Assembly: GCF_000014585.1 (NCBI RefSeq)
Contig: NC_008319.1
Span: forward strand, 1,798,001 to 1,862,000
Source: Synechococcus sp. CC9311
GTDB taxonomy: Bacteria > Cyanobacteriota > Cyanobacteriia > PCC-6307 > Cyanobiaceae
Direction of reading: 5' to 3'
Length of the DNA stretch: 64,000 nucleotides
In this document: positions 26,988 through 35,725 of the stretch, piece after piece
Layout: each line of letters starts with the position of its first letter
How positions within the stretch are numbered: the first letter of the stretch is position 1
Program-made: the position numbers and the translations under genes
The notes under the pieces: generated by a model
Told to the model about the DNA's origin: nothing
Database searches by the model: none
Seen by the model: only the letters and a program-made list of their open reading frames with translations

Positions 26988-28192
26988 TGCCAGTCCTCCT
27001 CGGGCACAAAGTCCTGGGCCTCAAGAGAGAGGCGATCACGAAGCTCCATCACGGTGAGACCAGCCTGAGCAGACACACGCTGGAGCTCATCTTGCTCCCA
27101 CTTCAGAGTGAAGGTCCCATCAGGCCGACGCGTCTGCTTGGCACGAATCAATCCCCAAGGGGTTGCACTAGTCCCACAACGGCGGGGCAGCACCCAGCGC
27201 CCCTGCTCCCGCTCCCTTAAGCCGATGGTTGAACTATGTCTCCACCACACCTGCCGCAAGGCAGCGGCCTGATCTGGCGTTGTCAGGGCGATCACCGAGG
27301 TGCCAGGCCTTTGTTTTTTCATCAACACAGCTCCCTGAACCACATCCAATGCACCAGCCAAACGCAAGTTCTGAGCCAGGCTTGCCAACTCTTCGGCAGT
27401 GGCATCGTCAATCCAGGCCTCCTGCACCACGAGCTCCTGCCAACCAGTTTCTGTTCTGCTCGCATCACGAATACGGATCAAACGCAGCAGGTTGGGACGA
27501 TCCAAAGAGCGATGGCCCAGGCCAATTCCGAGAGCTTCAACCTCCATCTTTGAGGGGCGATAAAAATAATCTGCCAACACAGCCATCAAGGCCAGCCCCG
27601 TGGGAGTGGTGAGCTCAGCAGCAGGAAGATCCTCTCCGGTGAGGAGCTGCAGCTGGTGACGCTTTGCCAATTCGAGTACCGCCGGCACTGGAACAGGAAG
27701 CACCCCGTGGGCCGTCTTCACTCGACCATGGCCAGCTGGGGGGGCTGAGCAATAAATAGAACTTGGGGAAAGGTTCTCGATACCAGCGCAGACTCCGACG
27801 ACATCCACCAAGCTGTCGATCGCGCCAATTTCATGGAAGTGAACTTGATCAGGAGCACAGCCGTGCACCGTGGCTTCCGCATCAGCCAGAGCCTGAAACA
27901 CTTGCAAAACCTTGGTCTTTAAAGAAGCAGACAGCGGGGCATCCGAAATCAACCGGCGGAGATCTGACCAGAGACGATGGGGGGGGTTGGGTTCTTCACT
28001 GCTCACCGTGAGGCGTAGTCCACGCAATCCACCACTCTGAGATTCCTCAACTTTGAGTGAGTAGGCCTTGGCGAGACCAAGTGCATGCAGAGGCTCATGA
28101 ACAGCCGATTCCGGCACTCCTAAATCCAGAAGTGCCGACAACAACATGTCCCCGGCAAGACCCGTTGGACAATCAATCACCAGTGCACTCAT
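26981..28192 (-). CDS. larC: nickel insertion protein LarC
   Basis: CTP-dependent cyclometallase that inserts nickel into the pincer nucleotide cofactor of lactate racemase-like enzymes. The single 403-residue frame starts with IDCPTGLAGDMLLSALLDLG and contains VHFHEIGAIDSLVDVVGVC, TPTGLALMAVLADYF and LETNIDD-like VVQEAWIDDATAEELASL. In Lactobacillus the two halves are joined by programmed frameshifting; here they are one frame. larB and larE are not nearby. The start overlaps the stop of the upstream M41 gene (ATGA). Confidence 0.88.
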   Translation of the reverse strand: MSALVIDCPTGLAGDMLLSALLDLGVPESAVHEPLHALGLAKAYSLKVEESQSGGLRGLRLTVSSEEPNPPHRLWSDLRRLISDAPLSASLKTKVLQVFQALADAEATVHGCAPDQVHFHEIGAIDSLVDVVGVCAGIENLSPSSIYCSAPPAGHGRVKTAHGVLPVPVPAVLELAKRHQLQLLTGEDLPAAELTTPTGLALMAVLADYFYRPSKMEVEALGIGLGHRSLDRPNLLRLIRIRDASRTETGWQELVVQEAWIDDATAEELASLAQNLRLAGALDVVQGAVLMKKQRPGTSVIALTTPDQAAALRQVWWRHSSTIGLREREQGRWVLPRRCGTSATPWGLIRAKQTRRPDGTFTLKWEQDELQRVSAQAGLTVMELRDRLSLEAQDFVPEEDWQC

Positions 28193-28827
28193 GCTGGCTC
28201 TGGAGGCATGCCGTCCAGCAACCTGTCGGCGATTAATTCAATCTCAGTGCGTCTTGAACGCAGAAGCTGCTCCACCTCCCGACGTGCTCTGCGTTGCTCT
28301 CGCTGAGCCGTGTCCACATCCTGACCAGACACCCCCCAGATACGTCCAAGGAGAGCCTTGTCATCTTTGCCACCTTGAGGGGGGCCGTCGAGCAACGTCT
28401 CAGCAGCCATGCCGGCCTGAAGAACCCTGCTCCAACGACGCAAGTCTTCCAAAGACAAACGCGCCCGATCGGGGAGAGCAAATTCGGTCACGCCATTGCA
28501 GCGCAATCCAGCCTGAAGACAGCCTCGGGTACCAACAAGAACTCGTTTGACCTCAAGATTTTCCTCCTGAGCCACCAACCAGTGACCAGCCTCGTGAAAC
28601 GCAACTCTGCGCAATCTGTTTCGTCCACCTGGAAGTGATTCCGCCAGAAGGTGGCCTCCCATCCCATTCAACTGAGCGGCATCAACGGTGAGACCCAAAA
28701 GTGCCCCTCCCAAACCGAGAGCAATCCATGCTGGAGACAGTCCGACCAACGGTCCGAACACAGCCAAACCGGTGGCACTCGCAACCGCAACGCCAGCCGT
28801 TGTGTTGAAGGAGGGAGAAGAGGGCAT
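28189..28827 (-). CDS. stand-alone M41 (FtsH-type) peptidase domain protein
   Basis: A 212-residue protein with two hydrophobic N-terminal segments (about residues 10-28 and 32-48) and then a metalloprotease domain like that of FtsH but with no AAA ATPase. H78-E-A-G-H82 is the zinc motif; GMAAETLLDG and GGKDDKALLGRI correspond to the FtsH GGRVAEE and third-ligand Asp regions. Without an ATPase it may process membrane or unfolded proteins or serve as a regulator; this is inference. It overlaps larC (4 nt) and the next upstream gene (1 nt), so it is in an operon. Confidence 0.8.
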   Translation of the reverse strand: MPSSPSFNTTAGVAVASATGLAVFGPLVGLSPAWIALGLGGALLGLTVDAAQLNGMGGHLLAESLPGGRNRLRRVAFHEAGHWLVAQEENLEVKRVLVGTRGCLQAGLRCNGVTEFALPDRARLSLEDLRRWSRVLQAGMAAETLLDGPPQGGKDDKALLGRIWGVSGQDVDTAQREQRRARREVEQLLRSRRTEIELIADRLLDGMPPEPA

Positions 28828-29483
28828 CAGGTCTTGGCAGGTCGGGGACGAGCACCTCCCTTGCGGGATCCCTCCCGACCTTTCCCACCTCGAGTCGGCA
28901 TCGGTGCAATCACTTCAAAGGACTCAACGGCAAGAAGCTGTCCTTGACGGCGAACATCCAAGCTGACGAAATGTCTTAAGTGCTCGAGGGGAAGCTCACC
29001 TGTGAGCTGAACTTTGAATGGCAAAGGACGGAATCCATCGGCTCGAGGCAGCTGCCGCACCTTCACCACGAGCTCATTGGCTTCTGGCTTCGTGAAGATC
29101 AATTCGCCACGAATCGAGAAGAAGTCGTCTCCTTCGGGCAGTTGATCCCCAGCGCCCTGAGAGTCGGAAGCAACGGCATCTGAGGATTCAGCGGCTGCCA
29201 ACGTGCTCGGCTCCCAAATCCCTGCTATTTGAAGATGCAGCTGCTCAGACTCACGGCAGCGGGGATACACCACCCAAAGGTGGGGTGCTGTCATGTTGAG
29301 GTGACGGCGCATGAGGGTGAGCATCCTCCCAAGAACGACAGCCTCTAGTTCATTGCCATCGGAATCAATCAAGACTCCACGGGTCAGCTGATCGTCGGAT
29401 TCCGGTCGGTAGACGCCCCTAACAACACCGATCGCCCGGTACTGGAGGGGTTCTGTAACCGGGGAAATCGGATGGTCGCGCAT
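28827..29483 (-). CDS. conserved cyanobacterial hypothetical protein
   Basis: A ~218-residue soluble protein from ATG 29481-29483 (MRDHPISPVTEPLQ). Features are YRAIGVVRGVYRP, LTRGVLIDSDGNELEAVVLGRM, APHLWVVYPRC and a late FKVQLTGELPLEHLRHFVSLDVRRQG, suggesting beta-rich nucleic-acid or ribosome-associated folds. The C-terminal ~25 residues are a basic Gly/Arg/Lys tail. It appears widely conserved in cyanobacteria, but I know no function. It ends with TGATG coupled to the M41 gene. A longer start at 29558 would overlap the TPR gene's promoter. Confidence 0.72.
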   Translation of the reverse strand: MRDHPISPVTEPLQYRAIGVVRGVYRPESDDQLTRGVLIDSDGNELEAVVLGRMLTLMRRHLNMTAPHLWVVYPRCRESEQLHLQIAGIWEPSTLAAAESSDAVASDSQGAGDQLPEGDDFFSIRGELIFTKPEANELVVKVRQLPRADGFRPLPFKVQLTGELPLEHLRHFVSLDVRRQGQLLAVESFEVIAPMPTRGGKGREGSRKGGARPRPAKT

Positions 29484-29615
29484 TGCTGTCAGTGGCTTCC
29501 ATTTGCCTTCATTAACTCTAGCCAGCTCAGGGGATTCGATACAAAGTGGTCTGAGCACTCCCCATGCAGATTGCCAGGCGCTAACGGACTACAGGCGGTT
29601 CGAAATCGATGGTTG

Positions 29616-30377
29616 ATGGGGTTGGGACTTCCTTTGGCCCTGCTAACAGGCTGGCTTGTAGCCCAATCAGCTCATCAAAATCCAAAGTCCGAGCAGAGCA
29701 ATCAACAACAAAAGGCACGCGTCAAGCCTCTCAAACGTCCAACCGAAACCAAGCTTCCTAAGGCCATTGAGGTAGAGCAAAGGCTGGAGCAACGCGCCCT
29801 CTCCAATCCTCGCGAGTGGCGTTGGCGCTTGCTCCTAGCCCAAACGAAGCTCCAACGAGGTGATCGTGATGGAGCCAGGCGTGAGCTCATCACCCTTCAA
29901 GCCCTATGGCCAAATCGCCCAGAAGTACAGGACCTCCAACTGTTGTTGGATGTGGGAACAAAGCGCCAGGCCACCGCTTTGGGTCAGACAAGCGATCGTT
30001 TCAAGCAAACCCCAAAAGGCCAAAGACTCGCGCTTGGATTGCGCCTTGCTGATCTGCAACGCCTCTCCGGGCAAGACGATGCAGCCATCGCCACCTACCG
30101 CCTGATTGCCGCGGAATCTCCTAAAAGCATGGAGCCTCTGCTCGCTCTCGCTCTTCTCCATCGAGATAAGGGCCAGAGTCTGCAATCTCAAAAGGTGCTG
30201 CTCAGGGTCCGCAACCGGCTGTCTATCAGTGAAGAGAACAAACAAGCCCTCGATCAGCTAGCGGTGCGCTGGCAACTTGATTCCTTCCGAAAGGGTGCAG
30301 ATAAAACGGCAAAACCTGGCGCAACCGTTCTGCCCTCTCCGACTAAGGCGCGGGCTGAGACAACTCCAAATCCTTAA
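29616..30377 (+). CDS. TPR-repeat protein with N-terminal membrane anchor
   Basis: A ~253-residue protein with an N-terminal hydrophobic anchor (MGLGLPLALLTGWLVAQSAH), a charged linker and helical repeats from about residue 60 (EWRWRLLLAQTKLQRGDRDGARRELITLQALWP, LGLRLADLQRLSGQDDAAIATYRLIA, EPLLALALLHRDKGQSLQSQKVLLRVR). These match TPR pairs used for protein contacts, here on the periplasmic side. ATG 29616 is chosen because the upstream in-frame part overlaps the start of the divergent gene and codes for poor sequence. Its end overlaps the opposite gene by 35 nt. Confidence 0.75.
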   Translation: MGLGLPLALLTGWLVAQSAHQNPKSEQSNQQQKARVKPLKRPTETKLPKAIEVEQRLEQRALSNPREWRWRLLLAQTKLQRGDRDGARRELITLQALWPNRPEVQDLQLLLDVGTKRQATALGQTSDRFKQTPKGQRLALGLRLADLQRLSGQDDAAIATYRLIAAESPKSMEPLLALALLHRDKGQSLQSQKVLLRVRNRLSISEENKQALDQLAVRWQLDSFRKGADKTAKPGATVLPSPTKARAETTPNP

Positions 30378-30648
30378 GCGCTGCATCGATGGCGTCTGAT
30401 GGCGGGGTGGCGTCATTCATGGCATTGGCCCTGCGCAACCGATTCATCAATTCCATCGGATTGGTGGCATCCAACACCGACTCCTGGTCTTTCTGACCGG
30501 GCACGGTCTGGAACACATCACGTTGCTGGGGGGACTGATAGCCGCTACTCGTGGAGCTTTCCTGAGCCAAAACTTCCGCAGAGGTCACCAGCGACAGCAC
30601 ACTGATAATTCCAAGAAGATGAGGTCTTAACGAGGTACGCGATGGCAC
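30343..30648 (-). CDS. small secreted protein
   Basis: A 101-residue precursor from a GTG start (30646-30648), with a signal peptide LLGIISVLSLVTSAEVLA. The mature part is polar, with Ser/Gln-rich sequence and a short helical end (NPMELMNRLRRANAMNDAT, AIDAALKDLEL). The last codons are antisense to the end of the TPR gene. It is probably conserved in marine picocyanobacteria (from memory); no function is known. Confidence 0.65.
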   Translation of the reverse strand: MPSRTSLRPHLLGIISVLSLVTSAEVLAQESSTSSGYQSPQQRDVFQTVPGQKDQESVLDATNPMELMNRLRRANAMNDATPPSDAIDAALKDLELSQPAP

Positions 30649-30708
30649 GTTCTCAGCTCCAAAACAACGGCCTGATGCTAAGGGTCACCTTCAGAAGCCG
30701 CATCATCC

Positions 30709-31533
30709 GTGCAAATCGCCAGCTGGAATGTCAATTCAGTGCGAACCCGACTGGATCATGTTCTGAATTGGCTTGAGCACTCGGAAGCAGACCTGCTGGC
30801 ATTGCAGGAAACCAAGGTGGACGATCCTCAATTTCCACTTGAGCCGTTTCTCCAGAGGGGATATCAAATTCATATTCACGGACAGAAGGCCTACAACGGG
30901 GTTGCACTGATCAGTCGCACACCACTGGAAGACGTGCGGATGGGTTTCAGCGCAGAACTTCTTGACGACGCAGAAGCCAAGGAACTTGGTGCTCAAAAAC
31001 GCGTCATCAGCGCTCTCATCGATGGCGTACGGGTAGTGAATTTGTACGTCCCCAATGGATCGAGTCTCAGCTCGGATAAATACAGCTACAAGCTCAGCTG
31101 GCTGTCCTGCCTGGAGCGCTACTTGAGGGCCATCCAAACCAGAGATGAACCGCTTTGCGTGATGGGAGATTTCAACATTGGACTTGAAGCGAGAGACCTT
31201 CCTGATCCAGATCGTTTAACAGGGGGGATCATGGCCTCAGATCGCGAGCGGAACGCCTTGAAAGCGGCCTTAGGTCCTGATCTTCAGGACGCATTTCGTC
31301 TATTCGAACCGAACAGCGGCCATTGGAGCTGGTGGGATTACCGCAGTGGTGCTTGGGATCGAGGTCGTGGCTGGCGCATCGATCACATCTATCTCGATGA
31401 AACGCTTCGGGCAGTAGCTCGAAGCTGTTCGATCGACAAGCAAGAACGGGGACGCATCCAACCCAGCGACCACGCACCTGTGGTTGTTGACCTCGCCTGG
31501 GACTTCGAGGACGACGAAGAGATGGAGGACTGA
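30709..31533 (+). CDS. xthA: exodeoxyribonuclease III
   Basis: AP endonuclease and 3'-5' exonuclease for base-excision repair. The 274-residue enzyme starts at GTG 30709 with QIASWNVNSVRTRLDHVLNWL and shows LLALQETKVDD, NGVALISR, VNLYVPNG, GDFNIGLEARDL, WSWWDYRSGAWDRGRGWRIDHI and the terminal SDHAPVVVDL, so all catalytic Asn, Glu, Asp and His positions are present. Its start is 60 bp from the divergent secreted protein gene. Confidence 0.95.
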   Translation: MQIASWNVNSVRTRLDHVLNWLEHSEADLLALQETKVDDPQFPLEPFLQRGYQIHIHGQKAYNGVALISRTPLEDVRMGFSAELLDDAEAKELGAQKRVISALIDGVRVVNLYVPNGSSLSSDKYSYKLSWLSCLERYLRAIQTRDEPLCVMGDFNIGLEARDLPDPDRLTGGIMASDRERNALKAALGPDLQDAFRLFEPNSGHWSWWDYRSGAWDRGRGWRIDHIYLDETLRAVARSCSIDKQERGRIQPSDHAPVVVDLAWDFEDDEEMED

Positions 31534-31570
31534 GTTCAGCCCAGAATGTTGTTTGAAGACAACCCTTCGT

Positions 31571-33085
31571 TCAATACACAATGGCTTCTTCTGGAAGCGA
31601 TTGTCCCTCTGCTTGCAATTGCACGGAACGTCGCAACGACTCGCCGCAGCTCTTTGGTGTCGGAAAAATTTTTCCGGGGTTGGCACGGCCAAGCGGATCA
31701 AAAGCAAGCCGAACCCATTGCATGCTGATCAGATCTTCAGCGCTGAACATTTGGTCGAGATAACAGCGTTTATCGCTGCCAACTCCGTGTTCACCGCTGA
31801 TACTCCCACCGACCTCCAGGCAAAGATTCATGATCGCGCCGCCGAGAGCTTTCACCCGTTCATTCACACCCTGCTCTGACGAGCGATACAAGATCAAAGG
31901 ATGAAGGTTTCCATCACCGGCATGGAACACATTCGCCACCACTAGACCGTGTTCGGCACTGAGCTGATCGATGGCCTCGAGAACCCTTGGCAGAGCCGTA
32001 CGTGGCACCACACCGTCTTGGAGGTAATAACTGGGATATTGCCTGCCGAGCGCTGAAATGGCACTTTTACGGCCTTTCCAGAGACGGGCACGATCCTCTT
32101 CACTCCAGGCTTCACGGATCGCGCCAGCCCCAGCCTCTCGACAAAGGGCCGTTGTGACCGTGACCGCTTGCTTGACCTCCTGTTCCTGCCCATCGAGCTC
32201 AATCAATAAAACAGCTCCAGCCTCCGGCGGATATTCCTCTTCTCCAAAGGCTTCATTCACCGCCTGAATGCAGGTCTGATCCATGATTTCCAGACCAGCC
32301 GGCAACACCCCCGCGCGAGTGATCAAGCGCACTGCCTCTCCAGCGGCCTGCATGGACGGGAAATCTGCCAGCAACACTCCAACAGCATCGGGAGCACGCA
32401 ACAAGCGCAGGGTGATCGCCGTGGCAATTCCAAGCGTGCCCTCACTCCCAATAAACACACCCCGAAGATCAAGCTCAGCCGCATCGCACAACGAGGTACC
32501 AAGGCGCGTGGGTGTGCCATTTGGCAGCACTACATCCAACGAGAGCACATGGTTGCTGGTGACGCCGTACTTCAAGCAATGCACACCACCTGAATTTTCA
32601 GCGACATTGCCACCGATGCTGCAAACCACCTGACTCGAAGGATCTGGGGCGTAATAAAAGCCATCACCAACAACCGCACGACTCACCCAGCTATTGATCA
32701 CACCGGGCTCCACCGTGATCGTCTGATTGTCGAGATCAATGTCGAGAATTCGGCGCATCCGACTGGTCACGACCAACAGCGCTTCTTGCTCAACCAACGC
32801 ACCACCTGAAAGCCCCGTGCCACTCCCTCGAGCCACAAAAGGAATGCCCAGGCGATGACAACACGCCAAAATTTGGGCGACCTGTTCGGCCGTTTCCGGC
32901 AACACCGCAAGTCTCGGCATGTGCCGATCCATGGTGAGACCATCACAGTCGTAAGACAACAATTCTTGCCGTTTCGCGACCACAGATTTGGAGGGAAGAA
33001 ACCCTCTCAATTCCCGCTCAAGCGCTGGCCAGTCGTAGTTCACTGATGACGTGCCGAACAGTTGCAACTTAGGCAGTTTTGTCAT
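31571..33085 (-). CDS. glcD: glycolate dehydrogenase FAD-binding subunit
   Basis: FAD-linked subunit that oxidises photorespiratory glycolate to glyoxylate. The ~504-residue product has the PCMH FAD domain (FVARGSGTGLSGGAL, DPSSQVVCSIGGNVAENSGGVH, GVFIGSEGTLGIAT) and the C-terminal cap with HAGDGNLHP and GGSISGEHGVG. Start ATG 33085 (MTKLPKLQLFG) is used over TTG 33088. Its position downstream of the convergent xthA and divergent from hemL is ordinary. A D-lactate dehydrogenase activity cannot be excluded, since the families are close. Confidence 0.9.
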   Translation of the reverse strand: MTKLPKLQLFGTSSVNYDWPALERELRGFLPSKSVVAKRQELLSYDCDGLTMDRHMPRLAVLPETAEQVAQILACCHRLGIPFVARGSGTGLSGGALVEQEALLVVTSRMRRILDIDLDNQTITVEPGVINSWVSRAVVGDGFYYAPDPSSQVVCSIGGNVAENSGGVHCLKYGVTSNHVLSLDVVLPNGTPTRLGTSLCDAAELDLRGVFIGSEGTLGIATAITLRLLRAPDAVGVLLADFPSMQAAGEAVRLITRAGVLPAGLEIMDQTCIQAVNEAFGEEEYPPEAGAVLLIELDGQEQEVKQAVTVTTALCREAGAGAIREAWSEEDRARLWKGRKSAISALGRQYPSYYLQDGVVPRTALPRVLEAIDQLSAEHGLVVANVFHAGDGNLHPLILYRSSEQGVNERVKALGGAIMNLCLEVGGSISGEHGVGSDKRCYLDQMFSAEDLISMQWVRLAFDPLGRANPGKIFPTPKSCGESLRRSVQLQAEGQSLPEEAIVY

Positions 33086-33179
33086 CAATTCTTAGGCTTC
33101 AACTACAGAAAAAACACATCGGGCCGATCTTGGGTCAAGATGTTGCACGGTTTGCAATTGCCCTTTGGCTCCCGTCCCC

Positions 33180-34481
33180 GTGACTGCTTCCAACCTGAAC
33201 ACCAGCCACTCCGAAGCCATTTTCAGTGCTGCCAAGGCTCTGATGCCCGGCGGCGTGAGCTCTCCGGTGCGCGCCTTCAAGTCGGTTGGCGGACAACCCA
33301 TCGTGTTCGATCGGGTTAAAGGTCCTTATGCCTGGGATGTCGATGGCAATAAGTACGTGGACTACATCGGCAGCTGGGGGCCAGCCATCTGCGGTCATGC
33401 TCATCCAGAGGTCATCAGCGCTCTCCAAGAGGCGATCGAAAAAGGCACAAGCTTTGGTGCTCCCTGCGCTTTAGAGAACACCCTGGCCGAGATGGTGATT
33501 GAAGCCGTCCCAAGCGTTGAGATGGTGCGCTTTGTGAATAGCGGCACGGAAGCCTGCATGTCGATGCTGCGCCTGATTCGAGCTTTTACAGGGCGAGACA
33601 AAATCATCAAGTTCGAAGGCTGTTACCACGGCCATGCGGACATGTTCCTCGTCAAAGCTGGCTCAGGCGTGGCAACACTCGGTTTGCCTGATTCCCCCGG
33701 AGTGCCAAGGAGCACCACAGCCAACACGCTGACAGCTCCGTACAACGATCTGGAATCGGTCAAGCAGCTCTTCGCTGAGAATCCCGACGCCATTGCTGGC
33801 GTGATTCTCGAGCCGATTGTGGGCAATGCAGGTTTCATTCAACCTGAACCTGGGTTTTTGGAGGGCCTGCGAGAACTCACCAAAGAAAACGGAGCACTTC
33901 TCGTCTTCGATGAAGTGATGACTGGTTTCCGCATCAGCTACGGCGGCGCTCAAGCACACTTTGGAGTGACTCCCGATCTCACCACGATGGGAAAGGTGAT
34001 TGGAGGAGGATTACCCGTTGGTGCCTATGGCGGTCGCAAGGAGATCATGGAAATGGTCGCCCCAGCGGGTCCTATGTATCAAGCAGGAACGTTGAGTGGC
34101 AATCCCTTGGCAATGACGGCTGGGATCAAAACACTTGAATTACTTAAGCAGCCAGGAAGTTACGAAAAGCTCACTGCCACAACAGAACGCTTAATTCAAG
34201 GAATCCTGGATGCAGGTAGAGAAGCAGGTCTTCCAATCACCGGTGGAAGTGTTGGAGCCATGTTTGGTTTCTTCCTTTGTGAAGGTCCAGTCCGAAACTT
34301 CGAAGAAGCGAAGGCAACCGATTCAGTACGGTTTGGACTACTGCACAGAGCAATGCTGGAACGAGGTGTATACCTTGCACCCTCAGCCTTTGAAGCTGGT
34401 TTCACGTCTCTTGCTCATTCAGATGAGAACATTGACGCGACCATCCAGGCCTTCCGAGACAGCTTCGCTGCAATCTCCTGA
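33180..34481 (+). CDS. hemL: glutamate-1-semialdehyde 2,1-aminomutase
   Basis: PLP enzyme forming 5-aminolevulinate from glutamate-1-semialdehyde, the last step of the C5 route to tetrapyrroles. [34 protein letters not shown] and [12 protein letters not shown] bind PLP; the Schiff-base lysine is in [19 protein letters not shown] use GTG 33180 ([18 protein letters not shown]), because the family N-terminus begins there; a TTG at 33165 would add five residues. The length of ~433 is typical. Confidence 0.96.
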   Translation: MTASNLNTSHSEAIFSAAKALMPGGVSSPVRAFKSVGGQPIVFDRVKGPYAWDVDGNKYVDYIGSWGPAICGHAHPEVISALQEAIEKGTSFGAPCALENTLAEMVIEAVPSVEMVRFVNSGTEACMSMLRLIRAFTGRDKIIKFEGCYHGHADMFLVKAGSGVATLGLPDSPGVPRSTTANTLTAPYNDLESVKQLFAENPDAIAGVILEPIVGNAGFIQPEPGFLEGLRELTKENGALLVFDEVMTGFRISYGGAQAHFGVTPDLTTMGKVIGGGLPVGAYGGRKEIMEMVAPAGPMYQAGTLSGNPLAMTAGIKTLELLKQPGSYEKLTATTERLIQGILDAGREAGLPITGGSVGAMFGFFLCEGPVRNFEEAKATDSVRFGLLHRAMLERGVYLAPSAFEAGFTSLAHSDENIDATIQAFRDSFAAIS

Positions 34482-34492
34482 ATAGAACGAGG

Positions 34493-35719
34493 CTAAAGAC
34501 TCAATTTATCGCGAATGCGATCCTGAGTTTTGGTTTATTTTTTACTGGAGCTCAAGCCAACGATGCGGACACATCTCGGCCACAACCTCGATGGATTGAT
34601 TTAAATCTAGATTTCACTGCTCAACCTGTAGTGGGAGTTGCAGGTGGACTAGAGCCATCTTCAAGTAGTTGGATGCAACAAGTTGCCGCGGGACTCACCC
34701 TCAGCTCGGGCCTAAACAAAAACCGGAGCAGCTGGACAGGCTTAGATCACTGGCAGATTCATTTGACACTGAGTCAGTTTGCCGGCAATCCAAATCTCAA
34801 CGAACAACTAGGAACAGACTATCCGCTACAAAGTTTGGTCACTCCAACAGGCACGTGGATCACGCAAGCATCAGTAGAACGAATCGAAAGTGATAACAAA
34901 ATAGACTGGAGCATGAATGCTGGAGTAATCACAATCGGAAACAATTTAATGGATATACCTGTCCTTGATTACTACATAAATGACACATTAGACACACCCT
35001 ACAATCTATCTGTAATTGGCTACCCAATCACGCCGCTTACTGCCACAGGAGCACAAATAGGCTTGCACCATAATCAGCTTGGAAGCCTTGATTATGCATA
35101 CTACAACTTAGACAGGACGCGTCAAATTGCTGCCGCTCTAGGGGTTACACCGATGACACCGAAGCTTGAAGGCAACCTACAACTTTTCCAGTGGTCGATC
35201 AATCCATTAGCCAACTCAAAACAGAGAAAAGCAAAGGAAGAAGAACAAAATATGCCAGAGTCACTTATTCAATTGGGCGGTTACATTTCATCTACCAACT
35301 TAAATATAAACTCAAATAAAAACCTGGGCGAAGGCATCAATCGAGGTATTTACGGCACAGTAACTTGGCCAATATCGCTACCAATTGGGCAAGACAGCCG
35401 GATTTGGATATCTAGCAGCCTCAGCCTAGATCCAAACAACAACCCATTAGCAAGCTATACAGCGGCAGGACTTCTAAGCCAAGGCATCTTGGATGGCAGG
35501 CCTCAAGACGTGCTGGCAATAGGCTTCAACCGAAACGGATTCAGTCGAAGCATTACCCCCGACCAAAGCTACGAAGGGGTCATTGAAATCAACTACAAGA
35601 TACAAATCTCTGAACGCCTACAAATACAGCCACTTATGCAATGGATCATCAACCCCTCTGGGTTAGGATCTCAACCAACAATCTGGGCAACAGGAGCTCA
35701 AATCAACTTCTCTATTTAA
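34493..35719 (+). CDS. OprB-like outer-membrane porin with no usable start codon before its signal peptide
   Basis: The mature protein resembles carbohydrate-selective OprB porins: WIDLNLDFTAQPVVGVAGGLEP, alternating beta strands, and a terminal strand ending in F-S-I. The in-frame region from 34496 encodes a good signal peptide (KTQFIANAILSFGLFFTGAQA), preceded by a GAGG ribosome site (34488-34491), but the codon at the expected start (34493-34495) is CTA. No ATG, GTG or TTG occurs in this frame after the stop at 34433, until GTG 34631 inside the mature part. The start codon may be lost, or a rare codon (CTG 34478) may be used. The gene is AT-rich compared with hemL. Coordinates include the signal-coding part. 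Confidence 0.6.
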   Translation, partial: LKTQFIANAILSFGLFFTGAQANDADTSRPQPRWIDLNLDFTAQPVVGVAGGLEPSSSSWMQQVAAGLTLSSGLNKNRSSWTGLDHWQIHLTLSQFAGNPNLNEQLGTDYPLQSLVTPTGTWITQASVERIESDNKIDWSMNAGVITIGNNLMDIPVLDYYINDTLDTPYNLSVIGYPITPLTATGAQIGLHHNQLGSLDYAYYNLDRTRQIAAALGVTPMTPKLEGNLQLFQWSINPLANSKQRKAKEEEQNMPESLIQLGGYISSTNLNINSNKNLGEGINRGIYGTVTWPISLPIGQDSRIWISSSLSLDPNNNPLASYTAAGLLSQGILDGRPQDVLAIGFNRNGFSRSITPDQSYEGVIEINYKIQISERLQIQPLMQWIINPSGLGSQPTIWATGAQINFSI

Positions 35720-35725
35720 GATCGC

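Noticed and set aside
28146-28550. Long plus-strand frame opposite larC and the M41 gene
   Set aside because: Antisense shadow of two clearly conserved genes.
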